Assembly: GCF_000346465.2 (NCBI RefSeq)
Contig: NC_034011.1
Coordinates: 13,701,339-13,765,338 of the forward strand
Length of the DNA: 64,000 nucleotides
Reading direction: 5' to 3'
Origin: Prunus persica
Lineage: Eukaryota; Streptophyta; Magnoliopsida; Rosales; Rosaceae
Within the stretch, counting starts at the first letter, position 1. Each line of letters opens with the position of its first letter. The notes beneath the pieces were generated by a model, which had not been told where the DNA came from, made no database searches, and worked only from the letters and a program-made list of their open reading frames with translations. Positions 48,480 to 60,755 of the stretch are shown one piece after another. The position numbers and the translations under genes were made by a program.

Positions 48480-48760
48480 AGGGTTTTCCCTTCCCCACAT
48501 ACTCTCCTTTTCTTTTTCTTTTCTTCCACCCCCAGCCGACATGCCTTCTTTCTTCTCTTTTCTATCTTTTTGTCATTCCATCTTTCTGCTCTCTCTCTCT
48601 CTCCATCTTTTTTTCTTTCCTCTTCCTCCCGCCGCTGCATTTTCTTCTTCTTTTTTTTTGGGTGAATAGCTGCATCTTCTTCTTCTTCTTCTTTCCCTTT
48701 TCTCTCCATCTTCTTCTTCTTTTCTTCTTCTTCCTCCCCAGACCCTCAACTAGGAAGTGA
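48480..48760 (+). repeat. Pyrimidine-rich low-complexity tract
   Basis: Dominated by TTC, CTC and TCTCTCTC runs, which generate long spurious ORFs on both strands. The adjoining DNA to 48960 ends GTGAACATCCCTA, similar to a hAT terminus, but no partner end was found. Confidence 0.8.
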
Positions 48761-48961
48761 TCCTTAATCTCAGTTCAATCCTCTGCCATCGATGCTCGCC
48801 GAACCAAACCAAACCGCACCGACTTCTAGGCGTGCCGATTGTAGTCGGTCTTGCATCTCCTCGGTGCGGCGGTGGTCTCTAAAATAGGTGCGCTGATGAC
48901 CTCCGGTTCAGTGGTCGGCAACTCCTCCAAGACAGGGTTATTGACCCGTGAACATCCCTAT

Positions 48962-50393
48962 TGAAAAGAGATAATTTCATTCCACGTAGGTGTACCCATA
49001 ATAAATCAGTCAACTCTAAGTGTCACATAAGCGACACATCCTCGCAAGCCTTGGAAATACAAAGTCACCCAAACCGCATTCCTCGCAAGACTCGGGGGAC
49101 ACTTGGTCAACCTGAGCCGCATCCTCGCAAGACTTAGGGGACACTTAGTCAACTTGAGCTGCATCCTCGCTCCTCACGGTCTGAATATCCCTAAAACTCA
49201 TGGGGTAACTGTCAAAGGCGTGCTAACTCAACCGAAGGCAACATTTTGGGTACCTATGGTGGTTTAAAACCTTTCCTAGAAAATTTATAATTCTATTTCT
49301 CATTTAGTCCTTAAATCCCGTTAATATTTCCTTTTCTACTTTCTAATTCATTCACATTTAAACATAACCAAAATTTAATAAAAATCATTGAATTCAACTA
49401 AATGCTTGGAAAGCAAAAACTATAAATACTTCGTTCATGAATAATCTTTCAAAATCGTTCTCAAATTAAATTCGAATATGCATAAAACGCTATTTAGAAA
49501 GCTGAAAATCATAAATTATCCATTTCCTTGAGCAAATCAATTAATAACCACAATTCAATAATTTCTTAAAACTATTTAGAAAACAAATGTCTACTCACTG
49601 TGCGTCCGAGCTAGCCTAACCCTTCGAGGGTCCTTCTTAGTTCAATAAAGCCCGAGTATCTTGGCTCGAAGTTCAATTCCACCGTTAAAACCCTCGAATG
49701 AACATTTCTGTCTTCGAGAACCTATAAATTTCTAGGTTTGAAATCAATGATTTTGGAATGAATTCACATTGGGTCTTCGAGGGATAACACAAAGGGAAGG
49801 TAGGAGAGTATTTTGGGTGTAATTTGGTGGCCGGAGTTGGCCGGAAAATCCCTCGAAACCCACTGTTTTGAAACAGCCCGATTTGGGCTTTAGTTTAGCT
49901 TGAATTTGGGCTTTAATTTCCTTAGATTTGGGGCTGGAAACTAGTATATATGTGTAGAGGAGAGAGAGACGAAGAGAATGGATCCAAAATCATGGTCGGG
50001 GACGGCCGGACGTGGCCGGAATCATTGCCGGAACATGTGGTGTCCCACCTGGGCTGAACGGAGGAGAGAGAGAGATATGTTCTGCGTGAGAGGAGAGAGA
50101 GAGAGAGAGATCTGGTTTATAAAAAAAAAAAAAAAAAACTCACTTCGAAATGTTTACGGTTGTGCCACTAGGCTTCCGTAGATCATAACTTCTTCATTAC
50201 AACTCCGATTTGAGCCCACTACATGTCTATGGACTCATCTTGACATGCTCTACACAATGGTATAACTACAATCCACAGATTCCTTCCCAAACAAAAAGTC
50301 AACTTTTAAACTATTAAAATATTCTCGAGGTAAAATCGTCTTTTACTTGAATAAATTAATAATCAAAAATTTATTTAGGATCAGATTATTACA
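48962..50393 (-). repeat. Truncated LTR, same family as the solo LTR at 60.8 kb
   Basis: Read on the minus strand it starts TGTAATAATCTGATCC at 50393 and parallels the plus-strand LTR at 60756. Shared pieces include AAAGTTGACTTTTTG, CTCAAATCGGAGTTGTAA and the GTCTTGCGAGGATGCGGCTC-type block (49030-49170 on plus, repeated two to three times). It fades out at about 48962, so the LTR 3' end is missing. A (GA)n tract (50055-50112) and an A18 run near 50120 lie inside. No coding sequence. Confidence 0.78.
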
Positions 50394-51057
50394 TGAAACA
50401 TAATAAAACATAAACTGCAATACAGAAAAAAAAAAAAAACTGCGTACCTATTTCCTGTTCCTCTTCATCTCAGGTAGTATTTTTTTGTTGATGTTTTTTA
50501 GAGGTTTTGGAAAGTCCCTGTAGAACGATAATGGTTTTTTAAAATATTTTTTTAGAGTTTTTTGTTTACATCATTTGATATCTACATTGTATTTTTTGTT
50601 TTTGTTAATAGTTTTTGTTTTTTTTACATCATTGATATCTACATTGTATTTGTTGTAGTTTCTGTTTTTATTTTCAGTTTTCCATGAATTTGGTTTGAAA
50701 TGTTTTTTTTTAATTTTTAAAATTGTTGATTGTTTATATAAATATTGTGTAACTAAATGAATATCACAAAAACAAGTTTGGTGTATTGGTTTGTGAGTGA
50801 GGCTTCCTCCTTTGGCGGTCAAGGTTCCAGTCCTTTAATGTCACAATTTTTTTTTTTTAAGGATGAATAAAAGGTAATGAAATTGGTCCCTGGGGGATTG
50901 CCGGAGTTGAAATGGCATTGTGTATAATTTTGATATTTTTTTTGATATTACATTATTGTAAAATTGTAATACTTTTTTATTTAAAATGAAATAGTTAAAA
51001 TGTCATTTTTTGCAATTTTTAGCTTTTTGCAATACATGATTGTAAAATTACATCCTA
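50394..51057. other. AT-rich spacer with a ~60-bp duplication
   Basis: TTACATCATTTGATATCTAC (about 50568) and TTACATCATTGATATCTAC (about 50624) start two adjacent copies of an AT-rich unit. No gene seen. Confidence 0.55.
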
Positions 51058-51346
51058 CTAGCCCCTTGACACATGCTCACGCATGTGCCAATTGGTTTTC
51101 TTTTTCTTTTTTATTTTATTTTTAGAATTAAGAAAAGATAACAAGGTAGTTATGTTCCATAAAAGTAGGACCTATTATCTTATTTTATTTTTAATTTTAA
51201 TTTTTTTAATATTAAAAAAATATGAATTTACCATATTATCCTCATTTAATTAATAATTTTAATTCTTAATGTTTGAATTAACAAAGGGCATTTTCTGGTA
51301 TTTTGAATGTTTCACCATTCTCTGCCTTTTGCTTTATATATATAGA
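51058..51346 (-). mobile_element. Small non-autonomous Helitron
   Basis: Read on the minus strand it starts TCTATATATATAAAGC directly after an A (51347) and ends with a hairpin, CACATGC-GTGA-GCATGTG (7-bp perfect stem), then TCAAGGGGCTAG, directly before a T. A TC start, a 3' hairpin about 10 bp before a terminal CTAG, insertion between A and T, and no terminal inverted repeats or target duplication are the Helitron hallmarks. At 289 bp it has no coding capacity. It lies about 600 bp upstream of the ubiquitin-conjugating enzyme start codon. Confidence 0.78.
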
Positions 51347-51963
51347 TTTTTAATTCTTTGGCCTTTTCCTAATTAAGTGAAATTGAATTTGTATTTTCTT
51401 AATTAGTAAAATATATAGTGCCTAAAAACTAAAGAACCCAAAAAATTAATGGGAATTATAAGGGTGTAAATTAGAATAAGAAGCAATCCCCCGTATTCAG
51501 TCTCACCTGAAGCTTTAAAATACTCACTTCCTTATTGGCAATGCAGGAGACAATAACTCAACATTCCAATAATAAGCCGCCACGTTGCAATACATGGTTA
51601 TCCTCACCGCGTCGTATTCCCTCGTCCTAACCTTTGTTTCCGCGTACGATAGCGAACTTACCTAATAAGGCGCGAAACGATCACACACTCTCTCTCCTCT
51701 TCCAATTGGAAGTTCCACTCTCACTTTACTACTTTCTCTCTCTCTCTTCTTATAGAACAAGGACTTCACAGCTCTGCAAGGTTTTGATCATGTTGATGAC
51801 TTTGAAATTTGGATTTTGTTTTTCTCCGTAATAATAAGCATGAATTTTAATTTTTAAGTGGAAATAGTCCGTACAAGAAAACTTTGTTTCTCTCTCTGTC
51901 TTTTAAAGTTTGGTCCCATTGATTTTCTAGGGATCGTTGTCGTTGTCAGAAGTGAAATTTGGC

Positions 51964-54900
51964 ATGGCCTCTTCCGCTTCTGAAGAAGCCCTTCAGGCCT
52001 CTTTGCCCAAGAAACTCAAGGAGAATGAGGTATTGCTTTTAAATTTAGTATAATTTAAGAAATGGGACTTTTTGGGTAATTGTTGGGTGAATTTATTTTT
52101 CATGGGTTTGTGTCAAATTTTCTATTTATGCCTTTTTTTGTGATGGGTTTTGGGTATCTGGTCGTTTATGATGATTTTTGACTCGTGGTTGAAGAGAACT
52201 ACACTTATTGAGACCAATCGCCATGAAATTGTTTTGTTCTCTTCAATTTTGTTAAACTTTCTGGGAAAGTTGATGCTTTGTGTTTGGTTAGCAAGTGAAC
52301 TAGAAGTCTTCTACGCTTCTACACGACTGATTTCTCTGTTTCTTTCAGTGCTTTTGTTATTTTAGTTTGGGCTGTTTGATCACTCAACTAAATGCTGTAA
52401 AACTAACAGTTTCCAGCAGCAACCACTGGTTGTTTTGGTTAAAACCTATTTTTTTAAGCTTTAACTTTTAAGCACTTTTGCAATGCATATAAACTCTCCT
52501 CGTGGTTGAAGTGAACTACACTTATATACAGTCTCCATCAGTTTGTTGGCAAATGCGGAATTTTTATGCTAAACATACTGTTACGGCCACTGTTATTGTC
52601 ACAGTTACCATTTGAAAAGTTGTAAACTTGTATGTTGTCACTTACTTTTTGCCATAGTTAAGATTGTGTGTGTCTCCCTTATATTTATTACCATTACTGG
52701 TGTTGCTGGTTTAACCTCTGACCATTATATCACCACTCATCGTTATTGCAATGTACTGTACCGTGTTTCAATTTTACAAAAAAGAAATTTTTATACTTAC
52801 ATGAATATGCAAAAAGACATATTTTAGCAATTCAATGACAATAGCTATGAAACAATTTCAACTACTCGAAATAATTTTTTTTCCTTGTGGAGCTTGTTTC
52901 TCAATAAAGATCAATTACCATTTTGGATGATATTATTGAAATTGACTTGGGTAGCGTGGGAAGAACTGTTAAGTTATGAAGAATGAGATGTAAGAAGAAT
53001 AAGCTTTGCTGTGTTATCTTGACTAATTTTACACTACATGCTGATTGGCTGCCTTTTCTGTATCTCTTGTGTACCATTGCATGGTTGTAAAAATTGTACA
53101 TCTTTCTGTAGGGTGCTTTGGTCAGTGATCCTGGGAACTCAGGTAGTGCAGCAGGATCAGCAGATAGCATTGATCTCCTCAAGATTTCAACATCAGGATC
53201 ATCCAATTCAAATGTTGTCAAAACTTCCAATGGTGTTTCATCTAATGACGATGATGATATGAGCATTGAAGATGATGATGGTGATGATGATAATGAATAT
53301 GACTATGATGACAATGATGACAATGATGGTTTTTTGTATGATGATGATGATTATATGACTCTGCAATCTCATTTTGATAATGTGAACTTGCCTCCTGGGG
53401 TAGAAGCTCCACTGCCCTGGTTGAATGATCCTTCACCAAGTGAGAACTTAGCATCCACTAAGACGTTAACTATTTCAGATCTACCACCATGTAGTTCAAC
53501 TGTTCCTTCTGAGTCAAGTTCTAGTACGAAACCGGCAGACAGCATTGATGACTGTATCATTCAAAATTCCCAACAGTTTAAGCAATTTGATATTGTGGAA
53601 GATTTCTCGGATCATCACTATAGCCGCATGGGATTTTCAGATGAGCAGGTGAGTTTAATTACTTAAACTTGAGCTTTACACCTGCCCCCTCCCAGACAGA
53701 TGTGTGAACATGTGCAGGTGCCCACATTTCACTTCACAGATGTGCCTGGTCTGGCTGAATATTCATCTTACAGATAAAAATGCACAGGCCTGAGCACACA
53801 CAAACTAACACACCCCAAATTGGGGTAACCATTTCCCATGGGTTTCGGGGAGGGGGTGGGTTTGAGGTACCAGCACACGCACTTATGTATGGATGTGTGA
53901 TCATGTACTAATCTGTGTCTGTTTATTGATAGCCACCCAAGTCTTGGGCAAAGAGAATTCAGGAAGAGTGGAAAATTTTGGAGAAGGACTTACCAGGTGA
54001 GGTCTACCACTATGTCTAGTGATTCACCATGCTTCTGTTATGTCGACAGCATGGGGAATGTATGGTTTGAGCCTTTTGTGTTTGATTTTTTATGTAATTG
54101 AATGTAAGCAATTCCAGAAATGACTAACCTTTTATATTGATCATACCAGTGTTGGAATAATTTTTGTGTTTGTAAGGTTGTATCTCCCTTTGCCATCTCT
54201 GTTTTCCATAAGCAATTTCACCTATTTTGGGAAATCAGTTCCTTTTGGGTCATTTCATGGCATTAGTTTAGTAGGATGGCATACTTCCTCTCTCAATTTA
54301 ATTTTCCTTTTGCAGACACTATATTTGTAAGGGTTTATGAAGCAAGAATGGAACTTTTGAGGGCAGTTATTATAGGACCTCCGGGCACTCCCTACCATGA
54401 CGGTCTTTTTGTCTTTGATTGTCTCTTCCCCACTAACTATCCTAAGTCACCACCGGTATGTATTTGCTACCACTATATTGGCTTTTATTGTTTATTTGGT
54501 CTGTTGTATGTATTGACTTCAGAATTTCTTCTGTCAGATGGTGTACTACTATTCAGGAGGTCTTCGATTAAATCCAAATTTGTATGAATGTGGGAAAGTT
54601 TGTCTCAGTCTCCTAGGCACTTGGAGTGGAAAACAAAATGAAAATTGGGTCCCAGGGCAATCAACAATGCTACAAGTTTTAGTCTCTATACAAGCTCTTA
54701 TTCTGAATGCAGACCCCTTCTTCAATGAGCCGGGGTATGATACAACGTATGTTGGAGCAGAAGGGCAAAAGAGGTCCAGGAGCTACAATGAGGAAGTATT
54801 TATTTTATCCCTAAAGACGATGATGTATACACTAAGGAGGCCACCTAAGGTATAATTACCGCGACCATCTCTGTTAGAATTCACTTTGATCTTTTATTTG

Positions 54901-57581
54901 CAAAAAAAGTTTACTTCTTTCCTTGCTGGAGGATTGATTTACTAGATTGTCTCTATTGACGTTTGAGTCTTTTGCAAAACAATAGGGAGTTTTATTTCCC
55001 AGAGTTGTGGTTTCTTGGGTTGAATTGGTTCTGAGTCTAGCATAATTGTAGGACTTAATTGAGCTAGGCTTGTTTTCTCTGCTTACTTTAGTTGTTAGCA
55101 AACTATGTTGTAACCCTAACCTGCCAAGTTCCACAATGGAATTAGAAGGGATGCAATGAGGAAGGGTAATATGGCCAGGAGGCAGAGGAACGTGTGCTTT
55201 ATCTTTTACTCTATTGTCCAATATTGGTGATTATTTTAACCTGAGATGGGGCAGGATTTGGATATTGTAGATTTACCCATGGATATTCAGGTATGGTTTG
55301 AGATTCATTCAGTCTTGTCCTACCCTGTGTTGCTCTGAATATTCATATTTTAAAGAAATTCAAGCACAATTTATCTAATTTAAAGAGTGGCAGGATCTGT
55401 TAGACACGAGTTTATTTTGGGATACTTTGATGTGGTGAAAAAGTTTAGGATTGTGGTTGTATTTGGGCTTGGGATACTGGCTGCAGGAGAAGATGACAGC
55501 AGCTAGCAATTAAATAGAGACAGGATGAGATTGGAACTGTACAGTGGGGGTCCCTTGGCATGACTTATAGGCTTCTTAGACAGGAAGCTGTACTCGGATG
55601 TACAATATGAAATAGATAGCCAGCTTTGGTATCTGTTAAACTTGGAGTCCAGGAATGCTATTTTGTCTGAGCTAAGAGCTACTGGATTACCATCTATTAC
55701 TCATCTAGGAAACAAATATTTTGTTATTTCACATGGAGAACTATCGAGTTAGTATGGCGTCTAGATCTTCTATGCAAAATGAGTGAGGAAAACGTGGATC
55801 ATCTGTTTTTACATTGCCCCTTTTCTTTAAGTCTTTGGTGGACCTTGTTGAGGGAGGTTAAGTCTGTTTGGACTATTCCACAGGGTTGTTTTGATTTTCT
55901 CAGTTCCCTTTTTGTCGTATGGGGCGGGGGAAAGCGTGCTTCAACCTTATGGGGCTGTTTGGTGCAGTCTGTATTTTGGAACATATGGCTGGAGCGTACT
56001 AGGAGGATTTTTGATGAGTATGAGGGAGTGGGTGTTGGTGAATTATGGGATAGAGTTCAATTCTTGGCAGCTTTATGGGCTTCTGTCACTTCAGATTTCA
56101 AAGACTATTCCTACTCCACTATATTGAGGGATATGGCTGCTGCTGTGATGTCAAGTGATTTTTTGAGTCTTGCTTATTTTTAGCTTTTTGCTGGATCTTG
56201 TTCGATTCTTTCTGGCTCGTTTCTTTTGGTCCTTCTGATGTTGCAGACTCTAGTTTGGCTAGTGTCTTTGTTTTAGTGTGTCTGATTCTGGTTCTGGTTT
56301 CGTCTGTTATTCTGTTGTAGCTCGTTTGGCTTGTGGATGTCTTATCCACTTGGTTTTGTATCTAAAGCTTGCAATTGTTACTTGTGTTCTATGCCAAAAG
56401 ATAGCAGAATATAGGGAGCTCAAACATGGTTGATTCATTGTGTTATATGACTCTGCTTGTTGTAGAAGTACTTTGAGAGTACAAACTGTATTATTTGTCA
56501 TTAATTGCCAGTTATGTGACTAATGGACCTTAAGTCATGATATATAAATTTTGCTTTGTGAGTTTCCATGCTCTTTGAATTCCGCTGGTTTTTCCTTCTG
56601 TCACAATCTATGGAACCACTGGGTATATAAGTTAAGTGATGAAATATTTATTATTTGAAAGTATATAATGGAAAGGTTCAAAGAAATGCTATGTATTCCA
56701 AAAGGGAAAAGAAGGAAAAAGACGAGGAAAAAGAGAATTTTCATAAACTAGAAAATTATTTCCTCATGTATTTACTTGGATCATATGAAAATTTGATTAA
56801 ATTTTGGATCTTGTAATTTCTGTATTTTTGTTACGGAGTTGTCATTGGCACTTGAGAAAACTCATCCTGCACTCCTCTGTGGAAAAACAAGGAAGGAGCA
56901 CATGATGATTTTTTTTAAGTGCCAATAACAGTTTCCTTATGAGGTATGGTGGTGGTTCGCGAGGTGAACTTTGCTGTCCTGCCCACTGATTGGTGTACTG
57001 AGATGAACATTAGAACACAGTACCTCACTCTTCTTTATGGTTTACTGTGGTTTTAGTAGCATAGCTGAAAAGTGAATTGTGAGACAGTTCGTATATTATC
57101 TTTTGTTTTGAGAAGCGCTTTCCCTTTTGTGTCTTATGTTTGTAATTCTATGGCTAAATTAAGTGTACTGAGATGAACAACACAACACCTCACTCTTCCT
57201 TATGGTTTACTGTGGTTTTAGTAGCGTAGCTGAAAAGTGAATAGTGAGAGTTTGTATATTATATTTTGTTTTGAGAAGCACTTTCTCTTTTGTGTCTTGT
57301 GTTTGTAATTCTATGGCTAAATTAAGCGGATTTTCTTGCAGTATTTTGAGGACTTTGTCTTGGGTCATTTTCGCAACCGTGCACATAATATTCTGGCAGC
57401 ATGTAAAGCATATACTGAGGGCACTTTAGTAGGGTCTGTTAGCGAAGATGCAGCCCAGAATGTTGAAAATAGTGGCTCAAAACAGTTCAAGTCAAGTGTA
57501 GCTAGGATGATGAATATGCTTATTACAAATTTCACCAAAAATGGATCAACAGATTGTGAGCAGTTTCGAGTTGGAGCCTAA
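51964..57581 (+). CDS. Ubiquitin-conjugating enzyme E2, UBC25/26-like
   Basis: Six exons: 51964-52029, 53112-53648, 53933-53996, 54316-54455, 54538-54849, 57342-57581, giving 452 residues. It belongs to the large E2 group with a BIRC6-type UBC fold that includes Arabidopsis UBC25 and UBC26. It accepts ubiquitin from E1 on its cysteine and passes it to targets or E3. A disordered acidic N-terminal half (Asp-rich run, about 70-105, encoded by GAT repeats) precedes the UBC domain. That domain starts PPKSWAKRIQEEWKILEKDL (about 202) and includes GPPGTPYHDGLF and GLRLNPNLYECGKVCLSLLG. The active cysteine is C291, and NPN stands where small E2s have HPN. The C-terminal extension YFEDFVLGHFRNRAHNIL is family-typical. 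The last intron is 2.5 kb with a LINE fragment and a 170-bp duplication. Confidence 0.93.
55779..56183 (+). pseudogene. LINE ORF2 C-terminal fragment (zf-RVT) in an intron
   Basis: A 134-codon frame carries the zinc-binding domain found at the end of plant L1-type reverse transcriptases: SEENVDHLFLHCPFSLSLWW, then VFWNIWLERTRRIFDE. A few matching residues lie upstream (about 55740-55779) before the homology is lost. The rest to about 56350 looks like the LINE 3' tail. It is in sense orientation inside intron 5 of the E2 gene and has the shape of a 5'-truncated insertion. Confidence 0.85.
56993..57325 (+). repeat. 170-bp tandem duplication before the last exon
   Basis: Two adjacent copies (56993-57162 and 57163-57325) begin GTGTACTGAGATGAACA and end TGTAATTCTATGGCTAAATT, with several small differences. 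The second copy ends 16 bp before exon 6, so the polypyrimidine and branch-point region of the 3' splice site follows duplicated sequence. Confidence 0.9.
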
Positions 57582-59595
57582 ATCACAGTTGACCAGCTGA
57601 CATGATGGGATTGGGAAGGTAATAAGAGCTAAAGATACATTGGCACGGTGAAACAAATTCCTTGGACATGCATATAGTATTTTTGTACCCCATGTGCTTT
57701 TCAATGCTCTGCTATTTTGGAATTGGTTGGTTAATTTTCAGTATGTTTTATGTTTTGGGATTCCTGGCATATGTAAGTATAAGGTAAATGACTTTGAACG
57801 GGACTTGGCTCATTGCTATTGTGCTCTAATTGGAATGAATATGGCCGTATTAATATATGCTTATGCCAATTCTGGCCAAAACATTTCTTATTCCAATTCC
57901 TCAATACTCAATCCATACCGAGATGTGTGGCGAGTAATACTTTCTGATCACCAGTTGTGCACAGCCATATCTACCTCTTTCATCTATGACCTGTCTCCTG
58001 ATAAGAGGCACATGGTTGGGTACAACCGATAATAGTGAAAAATTCTGGTGACCATGTTACATGGTAGTACTCAGATAAAAGAATCTCTATTGTTAAAAGT
58101 ATAACTTGGAGTTGGAGTCTGTATTTTTGGGTAATAAGTCAAACCTGTTACTCAGGAAACGAAGCTTGATTTAAATTCGCCTGTCCATATTTAATTTTCT
58201 TTTTCAGACGCCTACCCGTATTTTATGGGTCTAAAACTTGGATTGGATATACAATATCCAACTTACTTCGCTACAAGCAAGAGCTCTCACTCAACCGCCT
58301 TGTTTTAAAAGAACAACTCTTTTAACTATTCTAAATTTCTAACCTAATTGCCAACGAGGTCTAGTCGAGTGAAACAGGGCATTGATTTGCAGAACTGTAA
58401 GAAAGTTGAGGGCCCTATAATTAGACTATCATTTGTACTAAAAAAATAAAAAACAATTCTAACCTAATTTTTAATATATATATATATATATATAGGTTAC
58501 ACGTTCACTTTGTTTTCCTTTGTTCCTGCCATCTTCTTCCCCTCATCCCCTTTTTCTCTCTCGCTCTTCCCCTCAGCCATCTTCATCCCCTCGGGTGATG
58601 ATGATGATGATGGAGGAAGAGTGATTGGAGAGAGAACGGGGAATGGAGGAGGGGAGGTGATGCGGAGATGGAAGATGGCGGTCGACGTTGATGCTGAGGA
58701 TGGAAAATGGCAGCGATCAGGAAGAGAAAGAGGCTGAAAATTTCTTCTAAAGAATTGCAGGGGAAGACACAGAGACAGAAATGAGAGAAAAGAGAGCAGG
58801 GGGAGGAGAGGAGAGTGGGTGAGAAGAGAGAGAGAGAGTCGGTGAAACAAAAAAAATTAAAAAAAGATACATGTGTCGTTTTCTAAGGAGGCCACTTCAT
58901 GTGTTGAAGATGAATGACTTCTGATATATAAGGAGCCAAGCATTGTCCTTTTAAACAAAGAAAAGATACGACCAACAAGGCTAAGAGAGAATAATTGTCA
59001 ATGAATAGATTGAACATAATGATCTTGAGATAAATATTGCCAGTGAAGTTTTAAGGCTTGTATGTAGATGTTGAGGAGATGTATTAATTATTTTTGTTGA
59101 GAAAAAGATAGTATTTCATTAAACCCAACAAAACATTACATGGTAAAGACTATAATGTTAACGGTGGTCTTGTTAAAACCTTCTCGGAGAAAATAACATG
59201 GGACAAAACCTTGGGAGAGGAAAGAGTATACAATTCAGTTGTGTTGAGGCCCAAAAAAGTCACGGGAAGCCCAAAGACATTTAAAACCCAATATAACATA
59301 TAATGTCGGTCATGCGTTAATCCAAGCTGTATTTTGGGATTTAATTCATTAAATAAATATAGAAATAGTGCACATGCCATGCCAAACTAATAATACATTT
59401 TTCTCATGCCAATCACCTATCAAGCTCACATGAACCCAAGTCATGTGGTTTACGGGGCTTGCATGAGGGATTGTGGTGTGGAAGGTTATGGAGGTCCACA
59501 TGGCCCACAGAAGCTCTTGGATAATGGAGACTTAGCTACTTGGGAGCACCAAAGTCCAAGCCCATTACTTAGAGTTCTCCAATGTGGGTGAGCAA
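57582..59595. other. 3' flank of the E2 gene and intergenic DNA
   Basis: The first few hundred bases are probably 3' UTR; a 112-codon ORF at 57694 has no recognisable homology. (AT)n microsatellite at 58473-58494. GA/CT-rich low-complexity tract at 58540-58840 giving mirrored spurious ORFs. No gene supported. Confidence 0.5.
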
Positions 59596-59599
59596 ATGA

Positions 59600-59865
59600 G
59601 ATATTTTTCAAGCACTTCCTTTTATCCATAGGAAATAGTCATTTTCCAAATGCATAGCTTTACCCGTTGAAAACAAGCCTTTTCCAGCACTTCCTATTAC
59701 CCACTGGAAACAAGCAGTCTCCAGCGTTTCTTTTTACCCATAGGAAATCAGTTTATGGTACCTAGGTTCACCTGCTGGAAAATAGCATGCCCCAGTGCTT
59801 CCTTTTAACCACTGGAAATAGGCTGATTCCAGCACCTCCTTTTACCTATTGGAAATAAAGGAAAA
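59600..59865 (+). repeat. Degenerate ~50-60-bp tandem repeat
   Basis: Motifs of the form CCAGCACTTCCTTTTACCCA followed by TGGAAA recur about five times (near 59610, 59680, 59725, 59790 and 59835) with variable spacing. It is followed by a TATA-like CTATATAAATTAGC at about 59872, so it may be an LTR enhancer region (inference). Confidence 0.75.
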
Positions 59866-60750
59866 CCCTCAACCTATATAAATTAGCATTCATGGCTTAG
59901 GCAAAGGGCACCAATTTTTCTTCAACCAACACTCCCTTACTCGACTGTTGCAAGCAACACAACTGCCATCAACTCCCTTCTTCAGCCATCAGGCATTTCC
60001 TTTAGCTGCTGAAGTAGCACAACATCTTCTTGCTTTGGCTGCTGCAAGCATCCCAGCAGCCATGAACCCCCTCCAGCAACCACCAGACCACTTTCCTTCC
60101 TTTATTCAGCTATTGCAAGCATTCCAACGGCCATCCCAACCATTCCTCAGCTATGACAACCATTTCTTCTATTTTCCCATCTTTGAAATCCTCCATTTTC
60201 CCTATAAAGCCTCACAAACCATAACTCTAAGCTTTTCCTTCCTTCTCATACCCTTCCAAGCTATAAACACCATAACTTTCAAGCCTCAAGCTTTTCCTTT
60301 TATCCTCCTACCTACAGAACTCATAAATTTCTCTAGAATCATTGTTACAAATACCATACCCTTCAAAGTCTTAAGCTTTTCTTTCCTCAACCATGCTCTT
60401 TGAAACCTCATTCATTTGACTGCTATAGGCATCCCAATCAAACAATCAAACCATCATAGCCATAGCTTCAAACAATAAATTCTCAACACCTAAACTCAAG
60501 CATATCAAACACCAACCCAAGCACAAGCATTCTCATTTGCTAAACTTGTGGGTCTTTAGCTCCCACACCCCAAGCTCTCATGCCAAGCTCATATAATCTC
60601 ATATCAACTTCAGCAAGTCATCTTCAACTCATCCAGAGCAAGCAACATCCTTACTCATTGCTGGAAGCTTTAATCTCAAGCTGTGTTCTTCCATATACTT
60701 CCTCTCCCTCCCATAAACACATCCAGAGAGAGCAAGCATTACCACTCACC
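59866..60750. other. Repeat-derived DNA, probably an old LTR or leader
   Basis: C/T- and A-rich with many short direct repeats (CATCAACTCCCTTCTTCAGC, GCTGCTGAAGT, CTATTGCAAGCAT). A 151-codon ORF at 59948 is rich in Phe, Pro, Ile and Ser and has no recognisable domain, so I do not call it a gene. The solo LTR at 60756 is inserted into this DNA. Confidence 0.45.
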
Positions 60751-60755
60751 TCTGG

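Noticed and set aside
48423..48709. Overlapping ORFs on both strands rich in Phe/Ser or Glu/Lys
   Set aside because: Artefact of a CT/GA-rich low-complexity tract.
48478..48960. Possible hAT element ending GAACATCCCTA
   Set aside because: No matching left terminus and no 8-bp duplication could be found.
57694..58032. 112-codon plus ORF after the E2 gene
   Set aside because: No homology recognised; more likely 3' UTR or spacer.
58497..58850. 117-codon minus-strand ORF and its mirror on plus
   Set aside because: Low-complexity GA/CT tract; no conserved domain.
59948..60403. 151-codon plus ORF rich in Phe/Pro/Ser
   Set aside because: Compositional bias in repeat-derived C/T-rich DNA; no domain seen.
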